This document shows positions 13,016-23,991 of a stretch of DNA of 64,000 nt, one piece after another. The stretch comes from Sclerodactyla briareus (Eukaryota > Echinodermata > Holothuroidea > Dendrochirotida > Sclerodactylidae): contig JAODTK010000543.1 of assembly GCA_026419785.1 (NCBI GenBank), forward strand, positions 1 to 64,000, read 5' to 3'. Position numbers and translations under genes: made by a program. Below the pieces are notes generated by a model. That model searched no databases. It was not told the origin of the DNA and saw only the letters and a program-made list of their open reading frames with translations. Numbering within the stretch: the first letter of the stretch is position 1; each line of letters begins with the position of its first letter.

Positions 13016-14790
13016 AAACTAATGTCTACAAATTTCTCATTTTTTTTAACCCAAGCATAGGGTTCCTATACTCTTGATAGATAGCTACACACTAATTTCA
13101 AGATTCAGAAAATTGGTTTTTTGGCCTCAAACAATAGGGTTCATAAACTCATTACAGAACCACATACCAAGTGAGAGCTAATCCGTCCGGTTGGTTCGAG
13201 TTATCATGTTCACAAGCCACATTGGCCACATATGACTTTTCAAACAATTTTTCTATTTTGACCAAAATTCCACTCCCGCCTGTCCAAAACAATAGGGTAC
13301 CTGTACATCCCCATAAGAAAGCTACACACCAAATTTGAACCTTATCAACCAACAATTCGACTTAGTCATGTTCACAAGGTTTTCCATACATTGACTCTCT
13401 GGTGACCTCAGATGACCTCTGACTGGACCCTAAAAACAAGTAGGGTCCAGGGTAAGTTATCTTGGGAAGCACGGCATACCATAAAGTAGTGAGCTATCCC
13501 TTCCCAGAGTGGGCGTGAGTTATCGTGTTACAAGCAAACTGGCCAAATCATTGCAAAGGCTTTCACCACAAAGTTTATATTTTTGACCAAAATTCACCCG
13601 CCGAACTATACCACAAAAAGGATGGGGTCTGTACTCCCAATAAGGAAAGCTACACACCAAATTTGAACCGATCAGAAAACATTCCGGACTTTTCGTGTGC
13701 ACAAGATTGTGTTTCAGACTCTGATCTCTGGTGACCTCCAGAGGACTCTGACCTGACCCCAAAACAATAGGGTTCATGTACTATCATGGGGAACACACAT
13801 TACAAGTATGCGCTTCATCCATCCAGGTGGGGTTGAGTTATCGTGTTCACGAGCAAAAATTGGCCAAAAGTACGTGACCTTTTCACAAAATTACTTTTTG
13901 TGCCACCAAAATTACACCCACAGACCTATACCAAACAACAGTTTGGGGTTTTTTGGTTCATGTAATCCCCATAAGAAAGCTACACACCAATTTTTTTTTA
14001 ATTTTAAATTTAATCAGACCAACCATTTCTGGACTTATCGTGTTCACAAGGTTGTTTCAGACTTTGACCTCTGGTGACCTCAGATGGACCTGACCTGACC
14101 CCAAAACACTAGGGTTCATTGTACTCATTCATGGGGAAACACGTATAAAACCCCCCCCAAAAAGTACTAAGCTTCATCCATCCAGGGGGGGGGTCAAGTT
14201 ATTGTGTTCACAAGCCAGGGCGCCGTTCACACACACCACACATACACAACACCCCGGCATGACTGCAAGATTCCTCCGACTTCGTCAAGAGGAATAAAAA
14301 ATATTGTCTTTGACCTCTGTTGCCCTTTGTCTGACCCCAAAACAATAATGAGAACATATGGCCAAATGGAAAAAAACTGAACCATGGAAGGAATTAAAAA
14401 TCTCATATACATCTGCCTTGCATAATTTTTGTGTTTAGCAAGGGATTTTTTGTGGTGATCGTGAACCATCTACCTGTCCCCCCAAGCAATAGGGATTCTG
14501 CATATATGCCCTCCCTACCTATCAGGTATAAACGTAGGTTTTGAATATTAACGATTGGCCCTAAACATGACGATTATCCACTCAACTTGGCCAAACTACA
14601 TACTATTGTGATCCCCCTGCATCAAACCAGTTTATCATGCAGGTTCATCCAGATTTGACTGCCGCTGTTGACCTTTGACAGATCAAAAACTAACAGGATC
14701 ACCTCCTATTCCTCATGGCCACAGCCTACATGCCAATTGTGGAGCCTGCAGTACCTTGCTATGGACAATTAATCATGTAAAAGAATTTCA
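13016..14790 (-). repeat. AGGTCA-rich satellite, block C (reverse orientation)
   Basis: The clearest copy of the satellite. GCTACACACC recurs at 13321, 13649 and 13979 (spacings 328 and 330), with a shortened unit before (GCTACACAC at 13084). In this orientation each unit reads: AAGCTACACACCAAATTTG, then a freeing GTTCACAAGG word, then GACCTCTGGTGACCTCAGA, CCCCAAAACAATAGGG, then GAGTTATCGTGTTCAC. The TGACCT words are the complement of AGGTCA. After about 14100 the units degenerate, with an echo (CCAAGCAATAGGGATTC) near 14485. Small frames inside are not coding. Confidence 0.88.
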
Positions 14791-14829
14791 GTCCACTTCC
14801 CCCCCCAAAAAAAAACAAAATTAAAAATT

Positions 14830-15229
14830 TTTGGGCTCATTGGATGTCAATTTGTGACGTTTGTTTTGGAAATGTCAACATCCATCACGTCAAAGTTGTA
14901 TCATTTGCTAAGAGACTTGATACTCACAGAACATCCCCCAGGAGTTCTCCTGCAGAGGCTTCTCGTTCATTGTTAATCTTCGTCAATGTACCAGTGTGGT
15001 CTGATAGGTTGACCCTCAGTCAAAGGTCAGCATTTGACTCAGAGCACCCCCCCATTCTCTGATGATGAGCATGATGGGTTGGAGCATGTTCCAGTTTCAC
15101 GGAGAATGCGGAATCTGCAACTGGAGCTGCAATGGAAAAACCCAATCTCAGCACAGATGGGGAACTCAAGGGTTACTGTAACAATGTATGCACTGCTTAC
15201 CAATATATTGTTCATGCTTACGTAGAATA
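14830..15229 (+). CDS. Candidate coding exon(s), unknown protein, frame-broken
   Basis: One plus-strand frame from about 14840 reads protein-like residues including VTFVLEMSTSITSKLYHLL and HPPGVLLQRLL up to a stop at 14975-14977. The adjacent frames carry plausible continuations: an SDRLTLSQRSAFDSEHPP segment up to 15055 and, after a C-run, SDDEHDGLEHVPVSRRMRN and LQLELQWKNP to 15225. Frame changes fall near homopolymers, as expected for indel error. The composition (amphipathic helices, then an acidic patch, then a basic helix) looks like real protein. No family is recognised and no clear upstream acceptor is seen. The last part overlaps a tandem duplication. Confidence 0.38.
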
Positions 15230-15350
15230 ATTCAATGCCATGCAATGGAAAAACCATGCCTCATCACAGATGGGGACTCAAGGGTTATGGTAACATTTTC
15301 GCACTGCTTACACAATATATTGGGTTAGTGTTACGTAATAATTCAATGCC
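15128..15350 (+). repeat. 113-bp tandem duplication
   Basis: Two adjacent copies start with TGCAATGGAAAAACC at 15128 and 15241. Both contain CACAGATGGGG, CTCAAGGGTTA and CAATATATTG and end with ATTCAATGCCA. The first copy overlaps the end of the candidate exon, so the duplication may have captured its 3-prime end. Confidence 0.85.
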
Positions 15351-16004
15351 ATTATGACAGTTTGAATTTTTTTTAGTTAAATCCTTTCTGTATCACACTA
15401 ATATCTGTGTACCTTGTATAGTGCCTTTTCCAACCATAGTTCTAGTGAGAACACTTGTTATATGAATATCAAAGAGCAATCTAGGTTTTGTACTGGTTTA
15501 CCAACATTAAGCAATGTCTAGTAGATGCACACTGTATCAATCTAATCCTACCCCCCCCCCCTTTTACCACTTCTCTTGCATCACATTTTTGCATTGACAT
15601 TGTAAATCAATCTGTAGTTAATAGGGGGTTTTAGCTGAAACTGAAAATCAGTCCCACTAAATCTTGTCTGTCTTGCAATGTCCGATTGCTTTTTGCTTTC
15701 CCCCTATTACGACAGCAGAGGTTGGTTAGTCATATCTCCAAAACCGGTGGTGATACTATGCTTTAGGCTATCTTGTTTGTACATTCACTACATCCCTCCC
15801 CCCCCGTCCCCTTCCTTCCTCCACCCCTTTCTAACTACTACTTCATTCCTGCGGGTCCTCTACATGTGTAGATGTGGTTTCAATGTTGACATCACCTAAT
15901 CATTAACTTGTTTTTATTATAGGTAAAATCATCACTAATCCCTAGCATACCAAATCTGCAGTACCTGCCCTCTAGACCCCTAGCTAACAGCTAATTTGTC
16001 AGCC
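15351..16004. other. No gene recognised
   Basis: AT-rich, intron-like sequence with a C run near 15552 and a pyrimidine-rich stretch near 15795-15830. Confidence 0.4.
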
Positions 16005-16133
16005 ATGCAATGGAAGCTGCTGGTGGAAGTGTTCATCATTGTATTGACCTTGCTAGGGCAGGCAGAGCCAGAAAAAGATGACGTGGATTTTATGCTCGTC
16101 TCATGCTTGAGCCACAGAGTTAATAGACACTGA
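16005..16133 (+). CDS. Small ORF with a signal-peptide-like N-terminus
   Basis: ATG at 16005 in a fair Kozak context (CAGCCATGC) opens a 42-codon frame ending at TGA 16131-16133. The start is MQWKLLVEVFIIVLTLLGQA, a Lys followed by a hydrophobic core and a small-residue cleavage-like site, then acidic EPEKDDVD. That pattern fits a secretory signal peptide, so this could be the first exon of a secreted protein that splices out before the stop (a GT lies in GATGACGTGGAT). The frame is short and may be chance; no downstream exon was found. Confidence 0.28.
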   Translation: MQWKLLVEVFIIVLTLLGQAEPEKDDVDFMLVSCLSHRVNRH

Positions 16134-16833
16134 ATGGTTTTCCTTATATTATGCATTTACTTTTAACCAAGCGCCATACACATTTAATGGTTCGCTATAC
16201 GTCAACCTGGAATTCTGGACCAGCATGTAGCAGTCAGATGCTGTAACCATTTGCCAGGCAGTTACAAGCTGTGAAAAGGTGACAAACCTCACTTCATCAG
16301 AATTTCCATGACTTTTCCATGACTCACACTTTTCACTGAATTTCACAAAGATCCAGGACTGGATTTATCATTGACGAAATTCCATGACTTTCCAGGTTGT
16401 CGTATGACCGCAGGGCACCTGTTAACAGACCAGCATTGACACTCCTCCCACACATCTATCCCTAGCAAGACCCGGTTTCCGCTTACATACTGTTCAACAA
16501 TACAAATGAAGTGGTGTATTGTTGAGAGGGAGGGAAACTGGACATGCATGCTCCCCCTTCATTGATGCCATATGAGGGTGGGGGTGCTGATGCTCTCAAG
16601 CTCAGCACACCTTTCTTCCTGATGCTTACATTTGGATGCTGCTTCCATTACTAGTAAACTAACACTAACATGTATCATTGAAGTTTCTGAACCCTCTCGC
16701 ATCTCAGTAGTGGAGGACAGAAAAAAATACTTGAGAACAAGTAAAAAAGTTGTCCATCTGTGTGTAGTGAACGCTGTGCCCATCGTGCTCAACAGGAGCT
16801 GAGAAAGAAAACGTACATAAGCCCATACTCCAC
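16134..16833. other. No gene recognised
   Basis: Includes partly repeated CCATGACTTTCC words near 16310-16395. Minus-strand frames at 16149-16346, 16343-16549 and 16559-16840 have no motif. Confidence 0.35.
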
Positions 16834-16899
16834 CTGACATGAGATGTCACTGAGCTTGGTCTGCAGCTGACCCACATTGTAGACATCCTGACGTGACCA
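16834..16899 (-). CDS. Candidate 66-nt exon, unknown protein
   Basis: On the minus strand a pyrimidine-rich tract ending GTTTCTTCTCCAG is followed by exactly 66 bases and then a GTGGAGT donor after GTCAG. The enclosed codons read SRQDVYNVGQLQTKLSDIS plus flanking residues, with no stop and a length divisible by three. This is a plausible small exon of an unrecognised gene. A short stretch between AG and GT can arise by chance, and no partner exon was identified. Confidence 0.28.
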
Positions 16900-16961
16900 C
16901 TGGAGAAGAAACACTAACATGGGCACATGGCTTAATGAAGAAAAAGACATTACTACATCCT

Positions 16962-17315
16962 TGGCTCAGATCAATGATACAGGGTTCCGTATGAGCCCTA
17001 ATTGGCTTCCTGAACCCATGAAAACCAAAACTGAATCCGATGATCATCAAACAGTTGGTAATGATAAGTTTCTGTCTTCTGCCTTTTCGGAATTCATTTC
17101 CATTTACTTTCCCACAGTTTTCCCGGGGCTAAATTCCAGTACATAACACTGGCCTGGCTCAGATCAATACAGCCAGGGTAACTTGGTGAGTCGAATTGTC
17201 TTCCTGAATCTGTGGATTCAAAATCAAATCAAATGATCATCAACCGTAGACGATTTACGCCTGCTCTGAGAACTCATTACCATCAGATCCCCACAATTCT
17301 CCCAGGCTAAAATAT
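16962..17315 (+). repeat. 194-bp tandem duplication
   Basis: Two copies begin GGCTCAGATCAAT at 16962 and 17156. Both continue with a CTTCCTGAA word, GATGATCATCAA-like words and a CCCAGG/CCGGGGCTAAA end. The plus-strand frame over the first copy (16919-17146) is not conserved in the second, arguing against coding. Confidence 0.8.
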
Positions 17316-19530
17316 ATTTCTTTCTTTTCTCAAAACTCACATTACCAGGTTCCCAACTATAATAATTAATTTTCTATCACATGTGGAATTGAGAATGCAA
17401 ATGTGAATGGAACAACTCACTTCCCCCAAAAATGAAAATTTCCAAGCTCAACGACACCTCCTAGATCCAAACTCGTTCTAGGCCCCACTTTTCATTTGAC
17501 CCTAGGTAATTTAAATGGAGGCAGTTGATATAGAATGAGGTGTCTGTGTTGGCATCACTCCCGGTCTGGGGAGGGGGGGGTGGTACTTATGTTGTCCCCG
17601 GGTCCATTCTATGATAATTCCAAAGAAACTCACTTTTGACGCTTGTTGAAATGTTGTCCATCCGGTCCCTCTCAAAGTCTACCGTGATTTGCCATACGCA
17701 TACATAGCTAGGCTTCTTTTGTGTCTTGTAGATATGAAACAACACTTACATCAACTGCTGCACGATCTGTGTTACTTAAATCAGGGGGCCGGCCAGCGAG
17801 CGTCCCTGCACCTCCAATCCTGAGCTAGCCCCTGTCCAAAAACGGTCCCTATTGAATGGAGCAGAGATGGTCAAGTAATTAGATTTTCGGCAGAAGGCTA
17901 CGTATTTCAATTATGTACCAATCAGCAGGGATTACTCCTATACTTCTGCATTAACCCCATTAAAAAAACAAATGAAAAAATAAAAATAATGAAAGTCATT
18001 CCCGACCACTTCCAGCCACTTGCTTAATCCAAGGACAATATGTTAACTTTAATAGTCCTGGTACATAAACAACACGAATTGAAGCCCCAATGGTGCTGAG
18101 CGCAAACCACACAAATGCGTTCATTTCATTGCATATAAAATGGGCCTCGTTTTAGGACTCCAGAATACAACCTGGATGACGCACACTACTTCAACTTAGA
18201 TAGAAGATAATCACCACATGCTATGAGCATCCCTTATTAATCTGCATGAGAAGCATGTGATTCTTCCACAATACCTTTGGGTAAAAATATCCCCACATGA
18301 CTGCTGACCCTGCACACCTAGCTGACCCCAAAATTCCAAAACACAACATGGGAACCATGTGTTTATAGAGTGCATTTTGCATATTTTCCTCACAAAGGTC
18401 TCCAATGTCCTCCACACAATATCTTATTATGTCTCTCTAATGACTTCTGTGGGACCAAGATGACTCAACCTGTCAAAAATATGAGTCTCAGTTCGGTCAC
18501 CATTTGTGCTTGTGTTTTTTGCGTCGCCAAATACCTCTGAAGACCAATGGTCGAGCACCACTTTTTCGTCAACTGGCACGGTAACCATGGGGACAAGTCC
18601 AAACCCCTGACCCCCACATTTTGTAAGTTGATGTAATGCATTTTCCTATTAAGGATTTGAAGGCGATTATGACATGTTGGGTTTTAGGGGATGTGCGAAG
18701 GACACCCATACCCTCCCATACAGTAAATGTTTCAATTTGGCCTCCCTAACCAAGACATAAATAGTGACATATATCGGTATTCACATAAAAATGATGAGTT
18801 CATTCTTTCACATCTTGTTAATCTTGTGTTCATCTTGTTTTGTTGAGTTTTTCAATTTCAGATCTCTCTTATAGTTTTGTGGACGAGTTGTCCCAGAGGA
18901 ACTTTTCACATCGACGTTCATTGTATTACCAATGACATTACAAGGAAATTTTGCATGCGCTATTGCCAATTTGTGCCTTTTGCTGGATTTTGGTCTTTAG
19001 GTTTGGTTGGATAATGTAATAAATGTACCAAATGTCAAATAATATAATTTTCATAAACCATTGCACATCAAATGCTCATAATGATGCTCATGAACTGTTT
19101 TACAGACACATCATCTGGTTTCAAATGTTCAGATCTAGCTCCCAGATTTTGTGGTAAGAGTGTCTAGAATCTGTGTGAGAACCATAGTTCGGCTTAATTC
19201 ATCAAACTTGGCAAGAACATCGACATCAAATCTGACTAGGAAGGAAAAAAAAAAAAAAAAAAAATCCATTAATCAATAATCTATCTTCAAAAGCTAAGAC
19301 GGTTTTCCTATGTGACGAGATTTGACTGTAGGGCACTGCATGTACGGGGGGGAGTAAAAAGAGCAAGTAGGGGAAAATTTGGGCAAACGTCATCATAAAG
19401 TGGGACCCACAGGAGCATTGCTACTACACAGGGTCTCTCCGGCAGTCGAGAAAGCTAAGTAAAAATTGTTTTGCGTATTCATTCTGACAGCACCTCTCTG
19501 TCAGCAGTTTGTGTTTGTAATTATTTACAG
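17316..19530. other. No gene recognised; weak repeat near 18.28 kb
   Basis: AT-rich, intron-like. Around 18281-18360 a stretch with CATGACTGCTGA and CCAAAATTCCA.AACA resembles 29176-29240 in the same orientation, suggesting an old dispersed repeat. Two overlapping minus-strand frames at 18211-18417 show no family. A17-20 occurs near 19244. Confidence 0.35.
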
Positions 19531-19651
19531 ATGCAGCTTTTCAGCTTGGGATGGAAAATTGGGAGCAGTATTCATTTCTGTGCAGTATTGGCACTTTTCT
19601 ACATGGAGACCTTTTGTGACATCATAAGCACCCCTCATGTTCAACTGCAGG
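19531..19651 (+). CDS. Candidate 121-nt exon, unknown protein
   Basis: A good acceptor (GTAATTATTTACAG ending at 19530) and a good donor (CTGCAGG|GTAGGT at 19651/19652) bracket 121 bases. One frame is fully open and hydrophobic (MQLFSLGWKIGSSIHFCAVL and onward). A second frame reads FQLGMENWEQYSFLCSIGTF before a stop near the end and looks at least as protein-like, so the true frame is uncertain. No family is recognised. Confidence 0.33.
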
Positions 19652-20879
19652 GTAGGTAACTGGCAACAATGTGTGCATTGGGATTTTAGTTTTCCTTGGT
19701 GTTATACATTTTTTTTTTTTACATTTTCATCAGAATTGTGGAACTGTTATCATGTGTACTTTCTTGTCATTTACACACAAACTGATGCACTTGTATGGAT
19801 GTGTGTATATATTGGATATGATGATTGATGAGGTGCCAATCAGATTAATTGCTTGAGAGCATTATGGATTACTTTATACTGTTCAGGTACTGTGCAACAG
19901 TCCTGGACAAGTTGATCTTTCAATGAATGCCTCCAGGACCAAATGCAGAATTTCCATGAATTTCTTTTGGATTCCTCTGTTAGCAAATTCAGGGTGGAGA
20001 GATATCAAATTTTGATACTATGATTGACAATAAAAATTTGCTAAATGGGTGACAATTAAGCAATTTCAGTTTGGCATAACTTCCAAGCCTTCATACACAA
20101 TTTCTAAAATTTCAGGAATTTTGCAGGCCATTGCATTGAATTATTCAAGAACTTTCAATGAATTTCTTCCTCTCCATGACTGCAGAAATCCTGTAAAATC
20201 TGTGGGTTCTGGGATCAGTGCTACCTGCTTGGGCACATCCGTGCACTAGGTGAAAGTCATCTAATTTTCCCTTTCAAGTTCCTGTTGTCAGACTGCACTT
20301 CATCTTCCCAAAGTGCAGTTATCAACCGTCCATATCCCGTCCTCTAATTTTCATTCAAGGATACACTGGACAGGTGATTGTCAGGACTGTTCATTGCTGA
20401 ATGTCTCTCAAGGGTTTTGATTGGTGAAGCTATGATCCTTCCCTCTAAAGGATTGGTTTCATGACAGGTAAATCACTTAACCAATTTTAGAAAAGAAAAT
20501 GGTGGTGAAACCCTCATGTGCTACAAAAAAAAGAAAAGGAAAAAAAAGAAGAAGGAAAAAAACCCACAAATCATCACATTAAGATTATGGAAAGCCATAC
20601 TTGAAGGACAACGCAGGATGAATGATTACGAGGTTATATATAACTGGAGAAAAACTGAATGGGTCGGTCCAAACCGAAGTTCTGTTACAGGATTACAGTC
20701 TTTTGAATTTTGTGCATGTGTATTGTGCAAGATCGAGAGGCATCCATTCATGCAATAATAATGATGTTATACGTGCCACAAACCTGCAAACATTCTTTGT
20801 CTGCCATTGAAATTCACACATTATGTTCACCGAAAAGCAGTTATTCTATGGGAGAGGATCATTGTAGTAGGTTGGTAGG
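19652..20879. other. No gene recognised
   Basis: AT-rich sequence. An A-rich GAAAAGAAA-type low-complexity stretch lies at 20525-20565. Confidence 0.4.
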
Positions 20880-21190
20880 TGTTTAGGTTACTTCGCTGAG
20901 AGAAAGGCAACAGAACGTCTGGTAAATGTTGAATTATTCAACACAATGAAATACATGACATAAACTCCCTGGTTGTCAAAGTGTCATGCGTTATTGCACA
21001 ATTGAGATTTTCCCCAATTTCTCTGCATAAGGACCAAAACTGCGAAGGCCAATAACTCCAATGGAACATCAAATTGAAATGGGGTTTGGACCTATAGATA
21101 CAGTTTTCATTCCCCACGATATAACTTCTTATGTATCCAAGCCTGCAGTTGTCCTCTGAGTCACAGTGAAGCCTGGGCTCCCACAGCTTG
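20880..21190 (+). repeat. Dispersed repeat, copy 1 (pair with 51.45 kb)
   Basis: About 300 bases align in the same orientation with 51445-51745. Shared words include TCATGCGTTAT, ATTTCTCTGCAT, GAAATGGG.TTTG, CCTATAGAT and TCCAAGCCTGCA. The two copies are 30.5 kb apart and differ by many indels, so they are old members of one interspersed family. No reverse-transcriptase or transposase coding is seen in either. Confidence 0.85.
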
Positions 21191-21334
21191 CATTGTAACA
21201 ACTATAAAATAATAATTAACTAAATTACACAGACCTGTCTCCTTCTCCACCCAGTGTTGCTGGGAGTAGGATATAATTGGCTCATCCCACCTGTGAAAAA
21301 ACAAAAACAAGTTGCATGTAACATGTGGACAGGG

Positions 21335-21405
21335 ATCACTAGTCCAAAGATCTACTAGTCTGAAGGCTCACTAGTCCAAAACATCACTAGTCTGGGACTT
21401 TGGTG
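21335..21405 (+). repeat. Short CACTAGTCC minisatellite
   Basis: CACTAGTCCAAA, TACTAGTCTGAA, CACTAGTCCAAA and CACTAGTCTGGG follow each other at roughly 18-base spacing, giving about four diverged units. Confidence 0.75.
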
Positions 21406-21719
21406 CTGAAAAGTAGACATTGGCAACAGGAAGTGGACTTCAGGACAGAACCCTACTTTCCAACAGCAAAGTTGATGTGATCCTCCCTTGCGGAGACTCT
21501 TCAAACTCCATATAGGGGATTATAAACGCTGGCAGAACCACTCTCATGCAAATTTACTAACACACAACTCAACATCTGTGATTGAGAGTTAGCAGAGAGG
21601 TCACTGCAACTCAGAAACTGGACGACAATTTTTCCTGCCCAACTGGGTCTTGAACTCACATCCTCATTGGAACCACTAGACCATATGCTTGAATATCCTG
21701 TTCACTTGGGTTTAAGACT

Positions 21720-22300
21720 GTTCACCTCAAGCCTCCTAAACGTAGAGATTGGCACTAGCTATAGTCAACTATGAACCCACATACGGCATGTCTGACCTTG
21801 CTGATCTCCTCTAACCTTGACCTGACACCTAAACAATAAGGTTAGCACTAGCGAGGGGTCAACCTTTAAACAAGCATCTTGGCCAGTGCATGATCGGTTA
21901 ACCCAAGCAATAGGGATCATTCACTCCATATACCCAATGAAATGCTGGTTAGCTATACATCTTTAGAGAAAAATATTGTGTACAAGGTGTTTAGACTTTG
22001 ACTTCGTTGACCCTAGGTGACCTTGGATGTACCCAAAAATATGAATTGGGCTCATCTAGTCATAGGACAAACGACTTGCAAGTATGAACCCTCTATGAAT
22101 TTCCGATGAATCGTTATCATGTTCATAAGGTATCCAGATTATGATCTAAATGATGACTTTAGACCGGACTCAAACAGTAGGAATCTACCCCATATGGCCA
22201 ACCTACATGGCTAGTGTGACCTTCTACAATGTGATTGAGGAGGGATTATGTTTACAAGGAACTAATGAACACATCAGAACACACTAGTGTGAACACATCT
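21720..22300 (-). repeat. AGGTCA-rich satellite, block D (degenerate, reverse orientation)
   Basis: Degenerate satellite in the same orientation as the 13-14.8 kb block. It carries CTAACCTTGACCTGACACC, CTAAACAATAAGGTT, CCCAAGCAATAGGGATCATT, GTTAGCTATACATC and GACCCTAGGTGACCTT in the expected order. Unit borders are hard to place. Confidence 0.7.
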
Positions 22301-22847
22301 AGACACTTAGATTTTAGCAAGGAATTCAAAAAGTCTCTAGACAACAATGTGCCGTTATGTAACCACTGCAGTGGTGTGTGTACTAGCATGCTAAGTCTAC
22401 ACAGGTAGGATACAATATCACCCAAACATAACTATGTTATGTTATTGCTTCACTATAACTTCAAATTATCAGGGTATTGATGGGCAAGTCTCATCCAGCA
22501 ACTTGAGCTCAATCCTTTTGGCCTGTCTCCCGGTTTTTGTGGAGATTTCTTTCACCTGGCCAATCTGAAGATTAGCCAAAAAGGTTGTCCTTTAAATGCA
22601 AGGCCTAGTAGCAGAGTCTCTTCACAAGTTAGGAGTTGGGTGGTCCAGAGAAAATTGTGGCTGTCCGAAGCGGGACGAGCCATTTTGTGTGTGGGAAGAA
22701 AGACATTATGTATGGGGGTGCTCATAAGAGGTTGGGAGTCATGACCATGACCTCCCCCACCCACCCAGTGCAGCACCATTGCCAGTAGCTCATGAAGATT
22801 GTACCCGACCAAACGTTAATAAGTGGTGTAGCCAAGTTGCAGGCCAA
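22301..22847. other. No gene recognised; left flank of the LTR element
   Basis: A minus-strand frame at 22552-22812 has no motif. The words AGGGTATTGATGGG at 22471 also occur just right of the retrotransposon at 27729; the meaning is unclear. Confidence 0.35.
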
Positions 22848-22851
22848 GAGG
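22848..22851. repeat. Left target-site duplication GAGG
   Basis: GAGG immediately precedes the TGTAGGATTG start of the left LTR and is matched exactly after the right LTR at 27728-27731. Four bases is a normal Ty3/gypsy target duplication. Confidence 0.75.
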
Positions 22852-23075
22852 TGTAGGATTGTTTTTTTTTTTTTTTCTTTTTTTCTTTTGCATGATTGTA
22901 TGTTTCTATGCTAAGCACCATTGGTGGCATGTGTTATTGACTCCTTACCCGTTTGGTTCGCACGAGCCGGTCTGGGTTGTGCCATCAAGCGGACTTAGTA
23001 CATAAAATAAACATGTAGAGACATCTTCAAATCATAGTAGATCAGCCTCATCTTCAATACCAATACCATACTACA
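22852..23075 (+). repeat. 5-prime LTR
   Basis: About 224 bases, TGTAG to ACA. It shares with the right LTR: GATTGTATGTTTCTAT, GCACCATTG, CCGTTTGGTTC, CACGAGCC, CATAAAAT, CATGTAG and TTCAATACCAATAC-type words. A T-rich insertion near 22862-22888 is absent from the right LTR and may be local expansion or an assembly artefact. Confidence 0.9.
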
Positions 23076-23096
23076 TGGTGTTCAGAAGATAACCGA
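23076..23096 (+). other. Primer-binding site, tRNA-Leu-like
   Basis: TGGTGTTCAGAAGATAACC directly follows the left LTR. The TGG start pairs with the CCA end of a tRNA. Allowing for one inserted T it resembles TGGTGTCAGAAG, the leucine-tRNA type of site used by some gypsy elements. Assignment to leucine is inference. Confidence 0.65.
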
Positions 23097-23331
23097 ACTT
23101 CGCAATCACATGGCTATTTGGAGTTCGTGGAATTTTTTGGACAAATTTTCGACGAATATATACGCACGTCACGCTCACGTAAAGGGAACGAATGGTAATA
23201 ACACATAGGCCTTTAAACTGCACGAACTCGCGGAAACTGCTCCTATCTGTCGTGACAACATGACTCTGTTGTTTTGTAGCATAGGCCTATGGGTAGGCGT
23301 TTGTTTACGTAAAGGTATTAACGACTGAAAC

Positions 23332-23900
23332 ATGGAACACCTAAAGCTAATCAGAAATGGACTTTGGGGCATGAACATCTTTCGAAAGGTGGAGAAGATG
23401 GAGGCAAACTATGGAACTGTAATCGCAACCCTACGAATGGCAGATAAGACAGAGAAGGATAACTGCGCCGCATTCCTATACCTAATTGGTCAGGACGGTC
23501 GTGATATTTACAACACGATGACGTTGACAGACAATGAAGGGAAACAAAATGACCATTCTTGTCTCCGAGTTCGAGGAATAATATTGCGCCCAAGCAAACC
23601 ATCACTGTTGAACTGGTACAAGTTTAACACCCGTAGCCAAGTAACCACGGAATCAATCGATCAGGACATCAAGAGCTCAGATCATCGCAAAAAAAAAACA
23701 CTTGTCGTTCGGCACTTGGAGGATGAGCCTCCAACGGGATCGCATTGTTGTGGTGTAACTTGAACTAATCAGGAAAAAAGGCTCCTTCGAGAGGACAAAT
23801 TAACACTGGAAAAAGCGATTTCAATCTGCCGGGCAAGTGAAGAGGAGAGAAGAAAACACTTAAATTCATGAGCGACGAAGCAAGCATACATGCTATGAGC
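23332..23900 (+). pseudogene. Gag capsid-like region
   Basis: ATG 23332 opens 143 codons. The residues KFNTRSQ (about position 100) preceded by an LRPSK-type stretch, and the upstream FLYLIGQDGRDIYNT segment, match the conserved middle of Mag/SURL-type Gag, where a similar helix and then a FNTRxQ motif occur. After the stop near 23763 other frames continue with recognisable Gag residues (REDKLTLEKAISICRASEE) to about 23860. In life this protein would form the particle shell. Multiple frame breaks, including at an A-run near 23690, mean it is not translatable as given. Confidence 0.8.
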
Positions 23901-23991
23901 ATAAGCGACGCAGGGTCACAGCAACGCCCCCCTCCAACTCGCAGAATAAAACGGACAAGCGGGGGGTAGTTACAAGCAGCAACAGACCGTC

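Noticed and set aside
18211..18417. Two overlapping minus-strand frames as an exon
   Set aside because: Neither frame is clearly better and a related stretch at 29.18 kb suggests repeat DNA.
22471..22484. AGGGTATTGATGGG left of the LTR element as its true target duplication (also at 27729)
   Set aside because: It lies 380 bases outside the left LTR; the GAGG pair at the LTR borders fits better.
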